Assembly: GCF_004364585.1 (NCBI RefSeq)
Contig: NZ_SOAN01000001.1
Coordinates: 1 to 64,000 of the forward strand
From: Nesterenkonia aurantiaca
GTDB lineage: Bacteria; Actinomycetota; Actinomycetes; Actinomycetales; Micrococcaceae
Reading direction: 5' to 3'
Length of the DNA stretch: 64,000 bases
Shown: positions 8,976 through 17,900 of the stretch, one piece after another
Layout of the letters: the number at the start of each line of letters is the position of its first letter
Numbering within the stretch: the first letter of the stretch is position 1
The notes under the pieces: model-generated
Seen by the model: the letters and a program-made list of their open reading frames with translations, nothing else
What the model was told of the DNA's origin: nothing
Database searches by the model: none
Position numbers and translations under genes: made by a program

Positions 8976-10627
8976 CCATGACTCCTGGTGTCGATGGGGT
9001 GCGGCAGCGGCGCGGTGTCGCCGTCGTCCTCGGGGGTCTGCTCGAAGCTCTGGTCTGGGTCAGTCTGGTCCGCGGCGGGGCTGGTGAGCGGGATGATCAC
9101 AGTGAAGCACGCCCCCACCCCGGGCGCCGAGTCCAGTTCCACGCGTCCGACGTGGGCCTGCGCGATCGCGTTCACGATCGGCAGTCCAAGTCCGGATCCC
9201 GGTTTGGACGGGTCGGTGCGCCCGAAGCGCAGGAAGATCCGCTCCTGGTCCTGTTCGGCGATCCCTTGACCCTGGTCCCGGACGAAGATGCGCATATCCT
9301 CTGCCGTGAATTCTGAGCCGAGCGCGATCACCGAGCCGGGGGCGGAGAACTTCACCGCGTTCGCCGCAAGCTGCAGCCAGGCCTGGGTGAGGCGCTCCCG
9401 GTCGACCCAGGCGGGGCCCTCGCCGCGGGACTCCACGATCCAGCGGTTCCGGCCCAGCGCCAGCGCCTTGTCTTAAACCTCGTCGGTGAGCGTGCCGAGA
9501 TCGGTCAGCGAGCGCTGGATGAAGTCCGGGCGGGCAGACTGTGCCAGCGTGGTGAGGTCATCGATCACGCGGTTCATCCGGTTCAGCTCATCGAGGGTCA
9601 GCGCCCGGGTGGAGGTCACATCCTCCTGGTCCCCGACGTCGAGGACCTCGAGGTGACCGCGCACGATGGTCAGCGGGGTGCGCAGCTCGTGGCTGACGTC
9701 TTGGATGAGCTGGTCCTGGGCCCGGAAGGAGGTCTGGAGCCGGTCGAGCATCTCGTTGACCGCCTTGGTCATCTCGGCCAGATCGTCTTTGCCGGTCACC
9801 GGGATCCGCTCGGAGAGGTCCTCGCGGCCGATATGCCGGGCCGAGGAGGCCAGCACACCCACCGGGTGGAGCAGACGCCCGGCGATCACCCCACCCACGA
9901 TCGCCACGACACCCAGGGAGAGCAGGGCCACGGCGGCGTAGATCAGGAACCCCTCGGCGAACACACGCTTCTCCGCCGTGATGTCATAGGCCATCACCAG
10001 CGCGCCCACCTGCGGCACCTCGGTGATCGCCTGACCTGCCTCGTCCGCAGCCTCATCCTCGGCGGGGTCTGCCGCCTCCGCTGCGACGCGTCCCTGCACC
10101 GGCACGATGGCCGCACGGTAGCTGGTGGTCTCGGTCTCGATCGTGACCACCGTGGCACGGTCGCTGAGGGCATGGGGCTCCAGCGCGCGCAGCAGGGCGA
10201 GGTCCTCCTCCAGCCGCACCGGAGTGACCGGGGAGGTGTAGGCCACCTGCCCGTCCACCAGCCCCACGATGCCCTCATTGCGGGTCGGGATGATCCGCTC
10301 CATGGCGGTGCGGACCAGCTGACCCGGGGAGGTGAAGGGCTCGCCGGTGCCGGGGTCCACTCCGACCTCGTGCAGCACCCGGAACTGCTCGGCATCGGCC
10401 GCCAGCTCGGCGTCGATCCGACCCTCGACCTGCGCCTGCTGGATCGCGAAGGCGGTGTAGCCTGCGACGGCGAGCGCGAGCGCCGCGAGTCCGACCACGG
10501 CGGTGAGGATCCTCATGCGCACGTTGACCCGGACCGGCCGCCAGCCGCGCGGGGAACGGGGGCGCGGGCTCGAGGCGTCGGGCGGGCTGGTCGCCCCGGC
10601 GTCGTCGGGCGGGCTCGAGTGGGTCAT
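8972..10627 (-). pseudogene. Two-component sensor histidine kinase with an internal stop codon
   Basis: Two pieces in one frame make up a 550-residue membrane histidine kinase. From ATG 10627 (GAGG ribosome site) come a short cytoplasmic leader, a membrane helix, an extracytoplasmic domain, a second helix, a HAMP linker and the HisKA motif QDVSHELRTPLT. The frame then meets TAA at 9473-9475, just after LTDLGTLTDEV. Past the stop the same frame continues DKALALGRNRW and the complete ATPase domain (NAVKF, DQGQGI, GSGLGLPIV) to 8972, overlapping the regulator start. A TAC or TTC codon would restore the protein with one base change. This is either a genuine nonsense mutation that separates dimerisation and ATPase domains, or a sequencing error. 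The C-terminal piece has internal GTG/ATG codons but no obvious ribosome site. Confidence 0.82.
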
Positions 10628-10672
10628 GGACCTCAGTTTCTCACTGAAGGACCGCCGACAAAGGTCTTGGGC

Positions 10673-10690
10673 GATGAGAGTTCTTTCATC
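10673..10690. promoter_or_regulatory. Second operator-like inverted repeat
   Basis: GATGAGAGTTCTTTCATC matches the palindrome at 7668-7685 in 14 of 18 positions and lies in the 84-base divergent region between the sensor kinase start (10627, minus) and the kinase-fold gene start (10712, plus). A further TTCTCACTG half-site lies at about 10637. The pair suggests autoregulation of the two-component operon and control of the gene at 10712. It is imperfect, so confidence is limited. Confidence 0.42.
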
Positions 10691-10711
10691 TGGATGCGGG
10701 AGGATGAGGGC

Positions 10712-12118
10712 ATGGATGGGCATCAGGCGCGCGGTGATCTGCTGGGCGTGCTGTGTGGACCCGAGGCCGAGACGCTGCTGCGGCAGGCGCTGGAGTCTTC
10801 CGGCGTCGTCCTGAGCGGCTGGGCGCTGGAGCAGGTCTACGCTCGGCCCGGCGCCGAGGTCTCAGCCCGGTACCGGGTGCAGTGCACCGCACCCCTGGGG
10901 TCCCCTCCAGGACCCCTACCCAGGCAGACCGGCGCCGCTGAGCCGACCGGACTGACCGCGACCATCGAACTGACCGCGACGAACGACAACACGCCGCCCA
11001 CGGAGCTGACCATGGTGGCGAGCACGGTGACGCTGACCCCGGAGCAGCGCGCTCTCATGGGGGCGGTCCGGGCCGACTCCTCGCAGGGCACGGTGCACCT
11101 GTGGGTGCACCCGGTGGACCCGGAGCTGCCGGGACTGCTCGTGGTGGAACAGCCCACCCACTCCCCCGCAGCCGGTGGCGCCGAGCTTCCTGGCGAGACC
11201 GAACGTCTCGAGGGCTCCGAGCTTCTGGGCAGCACCGAGCTGGAATCGCGACTCAGCCGTCTGCTCGGCGAGCCGTGCCGGCTGCAGAGTCTGCAGCTGC
11301 TGGTGCTGCGTCCGCTGCGCCGCGCCGTCTACCGTGCGGTGGTGGCCTCCGCACGGGGCCAGCGGGTGGTCTATCTGAAGGTGGTCAGGCCATCCCGAAC
11401 GGCGCAGCTGCTGGCACGCCACGGGTGTTCTCCGCTGATCCCCGCCGTGGCCGACGCCGGGGACGGCATCCTGGTGATAGACCAGGCCCCTGGGCTGGCG
11501 CTGACCAGTCTGCTCTACCGACCCGCCGCACAGGCTGACCTCCAGCTGACCGTCCCGCCCGACCCGGAGGTGCTGATCTCCGCACTGGAGACGCTGCGCC
11601 CCGAGAGCCTCGAGATGCCGCCCCGGGTGCCGCCGGTTCAGCGGCTCGATGCTCTGGCGGCCTCCGCCCTGGCAGCAGGCGCTGATCCGGACCGGGTGGC
11701 GCGGCTGCGCATCCGGATCGCCGCCGGCCTGCGCGAGAGGCCCGGGCCGGTGGTGCCCACGCACGGGGACTTCCACCCGGCGAACCTGTTCCTGGACGTG
11801 GAGGCGCATCGTCCGAGCGGACTCATCGATGCAGACACGGTCGGTCCCGGTTACCGGGCCGATGACCTCGCCACCATGCTGGGACACCTGCTGGTGCTGC
11901 CGAGCTTCGACGCACACGGGTACGCCGCGGTACCAGAGTTCGCCCGCCGCTTCCACTCCCGCTGCCTGATCGAGACCGAGGCGGCCGATCTCGGTGCGCG
12001 CACCGCAGCGGTGCTGCTCTCACTGCTGCCCGGAGCCTCCGGCCCGGATCAGCGCGAACATCATCTGGGCTGCGCGGAGCAGCTGGTACGGCAGACCGGA
12101 GCGCGCGCTCAGTCCTGA
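10712..12118 (+). CDS. Third kinase-fold (APH-like) protein
   Basis: This 468-residue protein has an APH/choline-kinase fold. The C-terminal half has the intact catalytic loop PTHGDFHPANLFLD and metal-binding LIDADTVGPGYRADDLATMLGHLL. The N-terminal 200 residues include a Thr-rich insert (about 70-100) and VVYLKVVRP, which may carry the ATP-lobe lysine. The ATG at 10712 follows GGAGG at a normal distance; a long open frame further upstream runs antisense through the sensor kinase and was rejected. It is divergent from the two-component genes and shares the operator region with them, tying it to the kinase pair at 5.4-7.7 kb. Its 3' end overlaps the convergent gene's stop by ten bases. The substrate is unknown. 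Confidence 0.75.
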   Translation: MDGHQARGDLLGVLCGPEAETLLRQALESSGVVLSGWALEQVYARPGAEVSARYRVQCTAPLGSPPGPLPRQTGAAEPTGLTATIELTATNDNTPPTELTMVASTVTLTPEQRALMGAVRADSSQGTVHLWVHPVDPELPGLLVVEQPTHSPAAGGAELPGETERLEGSELLGSTELESRLSRLLGEPCRLQSLQLLVLRPLRRAVYRAVVASARGQRVVYLKVVRPSRTAQLLARHGCSPLIPAVADAGDGILVIDQAPGLALTSLLYRPAAQADLQLTVPPDPEVLISALETLRPESLEMPPRVPPVQRLDALAASALAAGADPDRVARLRIRIAAGLRERPGPVVPTHGDFHPANLFLDVEAHRPSGLIDADTVGPGYRADDLATMLGHLLVLPSFDAHGYAAVPEFARRFHSRCLIETEAADLGARTAAVLLSLLPGASGPDQREHHLGCAEQLVRQTGARAQS

Positions 12119-12561
12119 GGCTCGGTCTCGCTCAGCCAGACCTGCGTGGGGCGGATGAACAGCAGCACCAGCGCCACCGCCGCGGGCACCAGGAATGCCA
12201 GACCGATCGGGACGGCGCCTGAGGAGAAGAAGCTGAAGGAGAGCACCACGATCAAGAGCTGGAGCACCATCGCCGGGGTGCGGGCGCCCTGGGCGCCGAG
12301 GAAGATCCTGAAGCCGAGCACGACCAGGATCAGTCCGAAGAGCACGTAGAGCACCACCAGGGCGATCTGACCGGCGGCGTCGAGCACCTGCGGCGGGGAG
12401 GCCACCGCGGAAGCGATCACGTTGAAGACCACCGCGAGGCCCTGGACGAAGAGGATCAGGAAGATCAGCCACACCGCCAGCGGTCGGGGCCGCGCCTGGA
12501 CGAAGCGCCGCGGGGGTCGCGGGGCGTTGAAATCCGGCTGGACGGGGTCATCTGAGGACAT
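12109..12561 (-). CDS. Small polytopic membrane protein
   Basis: This 150-residue protein of unknown function has a polar Pro/Arg-rich N-terminus of about 30 residues followed by four predicted membrane helices (LAVWLIFLILFVQGLAVV; ALVVLYVLFGLILVVLGF; MVLQLLIVVLSFSFF; LAFLVPAAVALVLLF). The ATG at 12561 has GGGGAG just upstream; a longer frame to 12687 runs into the whiB1 promoter region and was rejected. The C-terminus RPTQVWLSE is typical of small actinobacterial membrane proteins of this type. It is convergent and overlapping with the kinase-fold gene and divergent from whiB1. No enzymatic motif is visible. Confidence 0.72.
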   Translation of the reverse strand: MSSDDPVQPDFNAPRPPRRFVQARPRPLAVWLIFLILFVQGLAVVFNVIASAVASPPQVLDAAGQIALVVLYVLFGLILVVLGFRIFLGAQGARTPAMVLQLLIVVLSFSFFSSGAVPIGLAFLVPAAVALVLLFIRPTQVWLSETEPQD

Positions 12562-12983
12562 CTCCCCATTGAACCACTCGACCGACCCGGCTGAGTCCCT
12601 CGGCCCTCTCTCGGAGCGAATTCTGGGGTTCAATCGCCTGACCTGGGGGTTCGCTGAAGTCTGAGAATTCTGTGACAGAATACACACTGTTTCGGAGTCA
12701 TTTCAGTCGCGCAAAGTCTTGTCTGCCAGCCGTTAACATGCCAACGTTGATGGCGTACTTATTCGGGATGGCAGAACACCTCACCCGAGGTCTGGAGATG
12801 TACATCCGTCCAGGCACTGCGGAACAGCTGGACCGTGGCACATTCTGTCGCCTGGAAGCGGATGTGACTCCCTGGAGACTCATTCACGAGCAGCTCATCA
12901 TGAGGCTCGGTCGAGGAATCGCCGCTGAATGCCCAATGACCCGAACATCGGCGCCCACGTGGCGCCCTAGGAGTAGTGATCCC
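12562..12983 (+). promoter_or_regulatory. Long intergenic leader of whiB1 with a CRP-like site
   Basis: This 422-base region between divergent genes is clearly less GC-rich than its surroundings. At 12671-12686 it has TGTGACAGAATACACA, a near-perfect match to the CRP consensus TGTGA-N6-TCACA (one mismatch). An open frame crosses the stretch from 12672 but gives no recognisable protein before the WhiB domain, so I treat it as an untranslated leader. A leader of up to 300 bases before whiB1 would allow regulation by the CRP homologue, as known for whiB1 in Mycobacterium tuberculosis (Rv3676). The transcription start cannot be placed with confidence. Confidence 0.55.
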
Positions 12984-13232
12984 ATGGATTGGCGCAGCCG
13001 AGCAGCCTGCCTGGACAAGGACCCTGAGCTTTTCTTCCCCGTCGGCAACACCGGACCGGCCCTGCTTCAGATCGAAGAGGCCAAGAGCGTCTGCCGGAGG
13101 TGTCCTGTGATGGACACCTGCCTGCAGTGGGCGCTGGAGACCGGTCAGGACTCAGGCGTCTGGGGCGGGATGAGCGAGGACGAGCGCCGGGCGCTCAAGC
13201 GTCGGGCCGCACGCGCTCGCCGCGCCTCCTGA
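12984..13232 (+). CDS. whiB1: WhiB-family iron-sulfur regulator (WhiB1 type)
   Basis: This 82-residue WhiB-like protein binds a [4Fe-4S] cluster and regulates transcription with the principal sigma factor. The four cluster cysteines are visible: one in RAACLDKDPELFFP, two in VCRRCPV and one in MDTCLQW. They are followed by the GVWGG turn and a basic tail (KRRAARARR) that contacts DNA. The start MDWRSR at 12984 has AGGAG upstream and gives the normal WhiB1 length (about 84). pdtaS lies convergent only four bases from its stop, the same neighbour as in mycobacteria, which supports the WhiB1 assignment. In mycobacteria WhiB1 is essential and nitric-oxide sensitive; the same is likely but unproven here. 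Confidence 0.95.
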   Translation: MDWRSRAACLDKDPELFFPVGNTGPALLQIEEAKSVCRRCPVMDTCLQWALETGQDSGVWGGMSEDERRALKRRAARARRAS

Positions 13233-13236
13233 GGCC

Positions 13237-14904
13237 TCACCCTCCAGTTTTCATCGACGCGGCGAGGATCGGCGCACGGAGCTTCACCCGTGTCCCCGTC
13301 CTCGCCGTTTCTGTGCCCGGCTCCGCGACGGCGCCAGCCTCCGAGGCAGGATCGCTCGCGGTCTCCCACTCGATGGAGCCGGAGAGCTCTCCTCGAACCA
13401 GGGTGCGCACGATCTGCAGCCCCAGCCCAGGTTCCCATTCGTGCTCCGGCAGCCCCACCCCGTCGTCGGTGAGCTCCAGCTCCAGGCGCTGACGTCCGGC
13501 GGCGTCGGAATGACGCTGCACGCTCATGCTCACATGCAGCTCCCGACGCGCGGGATCCGGGCCGAAGCCGTGCTCCACCGCGTTGGCGACGATCTCGGTG
13601 ATCACCAGCGCCAGCGGGGTGACCATCTCGGGGGGAAGCTGCCCGAAGCTGCCCTCCAGCGCGGTGATCACCTGCCGGTCCGACTGCGCCATCTCTGCGG
13701 CCAGGTGCAGCTGGCGGCGCATCAGCTCATCGACGTCCACCGTCTCTTCCAGTCCCTTGGACAGCGAGTCATGGACCATCGCGATGGTCTCCACCCGGCG
13801 CATCGCTCGGCGCAGACCCTCCCGGCCCTCCTGGGAGTCCATCCGACGCGACTGCATCCGCAGCAGCGCCGAGACGGTCTGCAGGTTGTTCTTCACCCGA
13901 TGATGGATCTCCTTGATCGTGGCGTCCTTGCTCATCAGCTGCTTGTCCCGGCGTCGCAGCTCGGTCACATCGCGGCAGAGCACCAGCGCGGCGAAGCGCT
14001 CTCCGCCGCGGGCCTCGCGGGCGCCGCGGCTCGAGGTCGGCGGCACAGGCGCCACAGCAGTCCCCGCGGAGCTCGCGCCAGCTCCGCTGCGGGAGGCGCG
14101 GTAGAGCGGGATCGAGCGCAGCGTCACCGCGGCGCCGTGGGCCTCCAGCTCGGCCCGCATCGCACGTCGCCCGGTGAGCATCATCGGCTGAGACTCATCC
14201 ACCGCCACCCCGGTGGCGCGCTGCAGCTCGGACCCGATGCCGGCCAGCGAGCGTCCCTCCAGAGTGTCCGAGACGCCCAGGCGCAGCAGCGCCGAGACCG
14301 CATTGGGCGAGGCGAAGGTGATCCGGCCCTCGGTATCCAGGCGCAGCAGCCCGTCGCCCACCCGAGGGGCTCCGCCGTAGCCGGTGAACTCCTGGCTCGC
14401 GTCGGGCCAGCGGCCCTCGGCCACCATGACCAGCAGATCCTCGGCGCAGCGCCGGTAGGTCAGCTCCAGCCGGGAGGGGCTGCGCATTGCGGCCACAGCG
14501 AAATGCAGCGTGATCACCCCGACCGTGCGGCCGCGGTGGATCAGCGGGATGGCCTGGACCCGCATCCGCGCCGGGGAAGGCTGGCCCTGGTCCGAGGAGT
14601 TGGTCTCCACCTGGGAGGTCCAGGCCCGCTCCACCATCGGTTTGAGATCCGCCCGGATCCGGTCCCCGACCACGTCCCGGTGGATCAGGGTCTGCGTGGT
14701 CGAGGGGCGAGCCTGCGCGAGCGCGATGAAGGACCTCTCCTCCGGGGAGAGGAACCCCTCCTCGGTGTGGGGGAACCACAGCACCACGTCGGAGAACGCC
14801 AGGTCCGAGAGCAGCTGCCAGTCCCCCACCAGGGCGTGCAGCCACTCGACGTCATCCTTGGAGAGGTGGCGGTGCCCGATGAGCGGATCCTGGAAGACGG
14901 CCAT
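13237..14904 (-). CDS. pdtaS: Cytosolic sensor histidine kinase PdtaS
   Basis: This 555-residue soluble histidine kinase has an N-terminal GAF-like domain (about 10-150), a PAS domain (about 180-315) and a HisKA_2/HWE-type dimerisation domain with KEIHHRVKNNLQ at 331-342 (phospho-acceptor His334 or His335). An ATPase domain follows (ITEIVANAVEHG, DDGVGLP, GLGLQIVRTLV). This architecture and the position beside whiB1 match PdtaS, which pairs with the antiterminator-type regulator PdtaR; no pdtaR is in the window. A Ser/Ala/Gly-rich insert at about 270-300 interrupts the PAS domain. In mycobacteria the system senses nitric oxide and copper and affects ribosome/energy gene expression; that role here is by analogy. 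Confidence 0.92.
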   Translation of the reverse strand: MAVFQDPLIGHRHLSKDDVEWLHALVGDWQLLSDLAFSDVVLWFPHTEEGFLSPEERSFIALAQARPSTTQTLIHRDVVGDRIRADLKPMVERAWTSQVETNSSDQGQPSPARMRVQAIPLIHRGRTVGVITLHFAVAAMRSPSRLELTYRRCAEDLLVMVAEGRWPDASQEFTGYGGAPRVGDGLLRLDTEGRITFASPNAVSALLRLGVSDTLEGRSLAGIGSELQRATGVAVDESQPMMLTGRRAMRAELEAHGAAVTLRSIPLYRASRSGAGASSAGTAVAPVPPTSSRGAREARGGERFAALVLCRDVTELRRRDKQLMSKDATIKEIHHRVKNNLQTVSALLRMQSRRMDSQEGREGLRRAMRRVETIAMVHDSLSKGLEETVDVDELMRRQLHLAAEMAQSDRQVITALEGSFGQLPPEMVTPLALVITEIVANAVEHGFGPDPARRELHVSMSVQRHSDAAGRQRLELELTDDGVGLPEHEWEPGLGLQIVRTLVRGELSGSIEWETASDPASEAGAVAEPGTETARTGTRVKLRAPILAASMKTGG

Positions 14905-14967
14905 CTCAGGGCTCCTCGGTGCAGGCGGTGGTGCTGGACACGCTGGTGACCAGGCAACGACGTCGGC

Positions 14968-17900
14968 TCACGAGTCCACCAGCCCGCGCAGGTGCCGCAG
15001 CAGCACGGTCAGCGAGGCGATGTTGTCATCGGCGAGCGCGTCCACCTCGGCGACGAGCTTCTCGGCTCGCGCCAGCTTGGCCCCGTTGGCCTGCTTCCAC
15101 TCCTCGAGCCGCTGCTCGGGCGCGGTCTCGGCGGAGGTGGTGCGCAGCACCGTCCCGGCGATGTCGGCCATCGCGCCGTAGAGCTCGTCGCGCTGGGCGC
15201 CGCGGGCCAGAGCCTGCCATTTGTCCTCACGAGGCAGGTTGGTGATCCGGTTCAGCAGCGAGTCTGCGCTGAAGTCGGCGTAGACCGCATAGTAGACCCC
15301 GGCGACCTCGCGGGAGTCCAGCTCGAGGTCCCGAGCCAGGGTGGCGATGTCGAGCAGCGAGAACGCCTCGAAGAGCTGCGAGACCCAGGTCGCCAGCTGG
15401 GCCGGCATGCCCGCCTCCAACGCCTCCTCGTGGAGCCGTTCGACCCGTTCGCGGTCCTCCCCGCGCAGGTAGCTGGAGAGATCGCCGTAGAGCGGGGCGA
15501 TATGTTCTGCGTAGGTCGCGACGTCCTCGCGGACCGAGGTGCCGCGGCTGACATGGTTGATGAACCAGCGCACCGCGCGATCCAACAGCCGGCGCATGTC
15601 CCGGTAGGTGTTGGCCCAGGCGTCCCGGTCGAAGCCGACCGGCAGTTCACGCATGGCGGCGTCGAAGTCTTCCAGGGCGAAGAGCTCGCGCACCGCCACG
15701 AAGGACCGGACCACCTGTTCCTCGGCGGCGAAGGTCTCCTCGATGGCACGGAACACGAAGGCCGCCCCGCCGACGTTGATCACGTCGTTGGCGACCACGT
15801 TGGCGATGATCTCGCGGTGCAGCGGGTGACGGGCGAGCTGATCGGAGAACCGCTCGCGCAGCGGTGCCGGGAAGTACTGCTGGAGCGTGACCCCGAACCA
15901 GTCGTCATCAGGCACCGAGTTCTCCACGAGGGCCGCCTTGAGCTGGATCTTCGCATAGGCGGCGAGCACCGAGAGTTCCGGCGAGGTGAGGATCCGCTGC
16001 TTATTCGCGGCGCGTTCCTCGAAGACCCCATCGGTGGGCAGCACCTCGAGCTCCCGGTCCAGCCCCACGGTGTCTTCCAGCCAGCTGATCAGCCGCTGGA
16101 AGCTGGGCGACCACTCGCCCACCCGATGCCGGTCGGTCATCAGCAGCACGTTCTGGTCCCGGTTGGTCTCCAGCACCAGCGCGGCCACATCCTCGGTCAT
16201 CGAGCTGAGGAGATCGCTGCGCTCGTCGACGTCGAGATGACCCGATTCCACCAGCTGGTCGATCAGGATCTTGATGTTGACCTCGTGGTCGGAGCAGTCC
16301 ACTCCGGCGGAGTTGTCGATTGCGTCGGTGTTCAGCAGCACCCCGGTCTGGGCTGCCTCGATCCGGCCGGCCTGGGTGAGTCCGAGGTTGCCGCCCTCGC
16401 CGACCACACGGGCGCGCAGCGCCTCGCCGTCGACCCTGATGGCGTTGTTCGCGCGATCCCCGACCTGCTCGTGGGTCTCGGTGGAGGCCTTCACGTAGGT
16501 GCCGATGCCACCGTTGTAGATCAGGTCCACCGGCGCCTTCAGCAGCGCGTTGATCAGCTCCGGGGGTGTGAGCCGCTGCTGCGCCTCGGGAAGGTCGAAG
16601 CGGCGGCGCATCTGCTCGGTGACCTCGATGGTCTTCGCGGTGCGGGAGAAGACCCCGCCGCCGGCAGAGATCAGGTCCAGGTTGTACTCGCTCCAGCCGG
16701 AGCGCTGGGCGGTGAAGAGCCGCTGTCGTTCGGCGAAGCTGGCCGCGGCGTCGGGGTCCGGGTCGATGAAGATGTGCAGGTGGTTGAACGCCGCGACCAG
16801 TTGGATGTGCTCGGAGAGCAGCATCCCGTTGCCGAAGACGTCGCCGCCCATGTCCCCGATGCCCATGACGGTGAAGCCCTCGCGCTGGGTGTCCAGGCCG
16901 AGCTCGGAGAAGTGCGACTTGACCGATTCCCAGGCACCCCGGGCGGTGATGCCCATGGCCTTGTGGTCATAGCCCACCGACCCGCCGGAGGCGAAGGCGT
17001 CACCGAGCCAATGCCCGTATTCCTTGCTGATCGCGTTCGCGGTGTCGGAGAACGTGGCGGTGCCCTTATCGGCGGCGACCACGAGGTAGGCGTCGTCCCC
17101 GTCGTGGCGCACGACCCGCTCGGGATGGGTGATGACCATCTGTCCGTCACGTTCACTCTGGTTGTCGGTGATGTCCAGCAGCGCCCGGATGAAGATCTTG
17201 TAGGCATCCTGGCCGGCCTGCGCCCACGCCGCGCGGTCGGCGGCCGGATCGGGAAGCTGCTTGGGGAAGAAGCCTCCCTTGGCGCCCGAGGGGACGATCA
17301 CCGCGTTCTTCGCCATCTGCGCCTTGACCAGTCCCAGGACCTCGGTGCGGAAGTCCTCGCGCCGGTCAGACCAGCGCAGCCCGCCGCGCGCGACCTTGGC
17401 GAAGCGCAGGTGCACCCCTTCCACCAGGGGCGAGTAGACCCAGATCTCGTGGGCCGGGCGGGGCGCGGGTGCCGCGTCGATGGTTGCCGGGGTCAGCTTC
17501 AGCGAGAGCCAGTCGCGGTCCTGGTAGAGGTTGGTGCGCTGCGTGGAGTCGATCAGGTTCAGCAGGGCGCTGAGCACCCGGTCCGCGTCCAGCGTGCGGA
17601 CCTGCTCCAGCGCTTCGGTGACCCGCTCGCGCGCCGCGGCGCTGAGCTGGTCCCGGTCACCGTCGAGGTCGGGGTCGAAGCGGGCCTCGAAGTAGTCCAC
17701 CAGGGCGGTGGCCATCTCGGGGTTGGCCAGCAGCGACTCCGCCACGAAGCTGTAGGAGTTGGTGCTGCCGAGCTGGCGGTAGTACTTCGCATAGGCGCGC
17801 AGCACGGTCACGCTGCGGATGCTCAGGCTCAGCCGCAGCACCAGCTGGGAGAAGATGTCCGATTCGGCCCGGCCGATCAGGACCTGCTGGTAGGCCTCCT

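Noticed and set aside
9653-10711. Long plus-strand open frame running ahead of the kinase-fold gene
   Set aside because: It is antisense to the sensor kinase, has His/Gly/Asp-rich composition typical of a shadow frame, and GGAGG precedes only the ATG at 10712.
12672-12983. N-terminal extension of WhiB from an ATG at 12672
   Set aside because: The extension has no similarity to WhiB proteins, normal length is reached from 12984, which has AGGAG, and the sequence is AT-rich leader with a CRP-like site.
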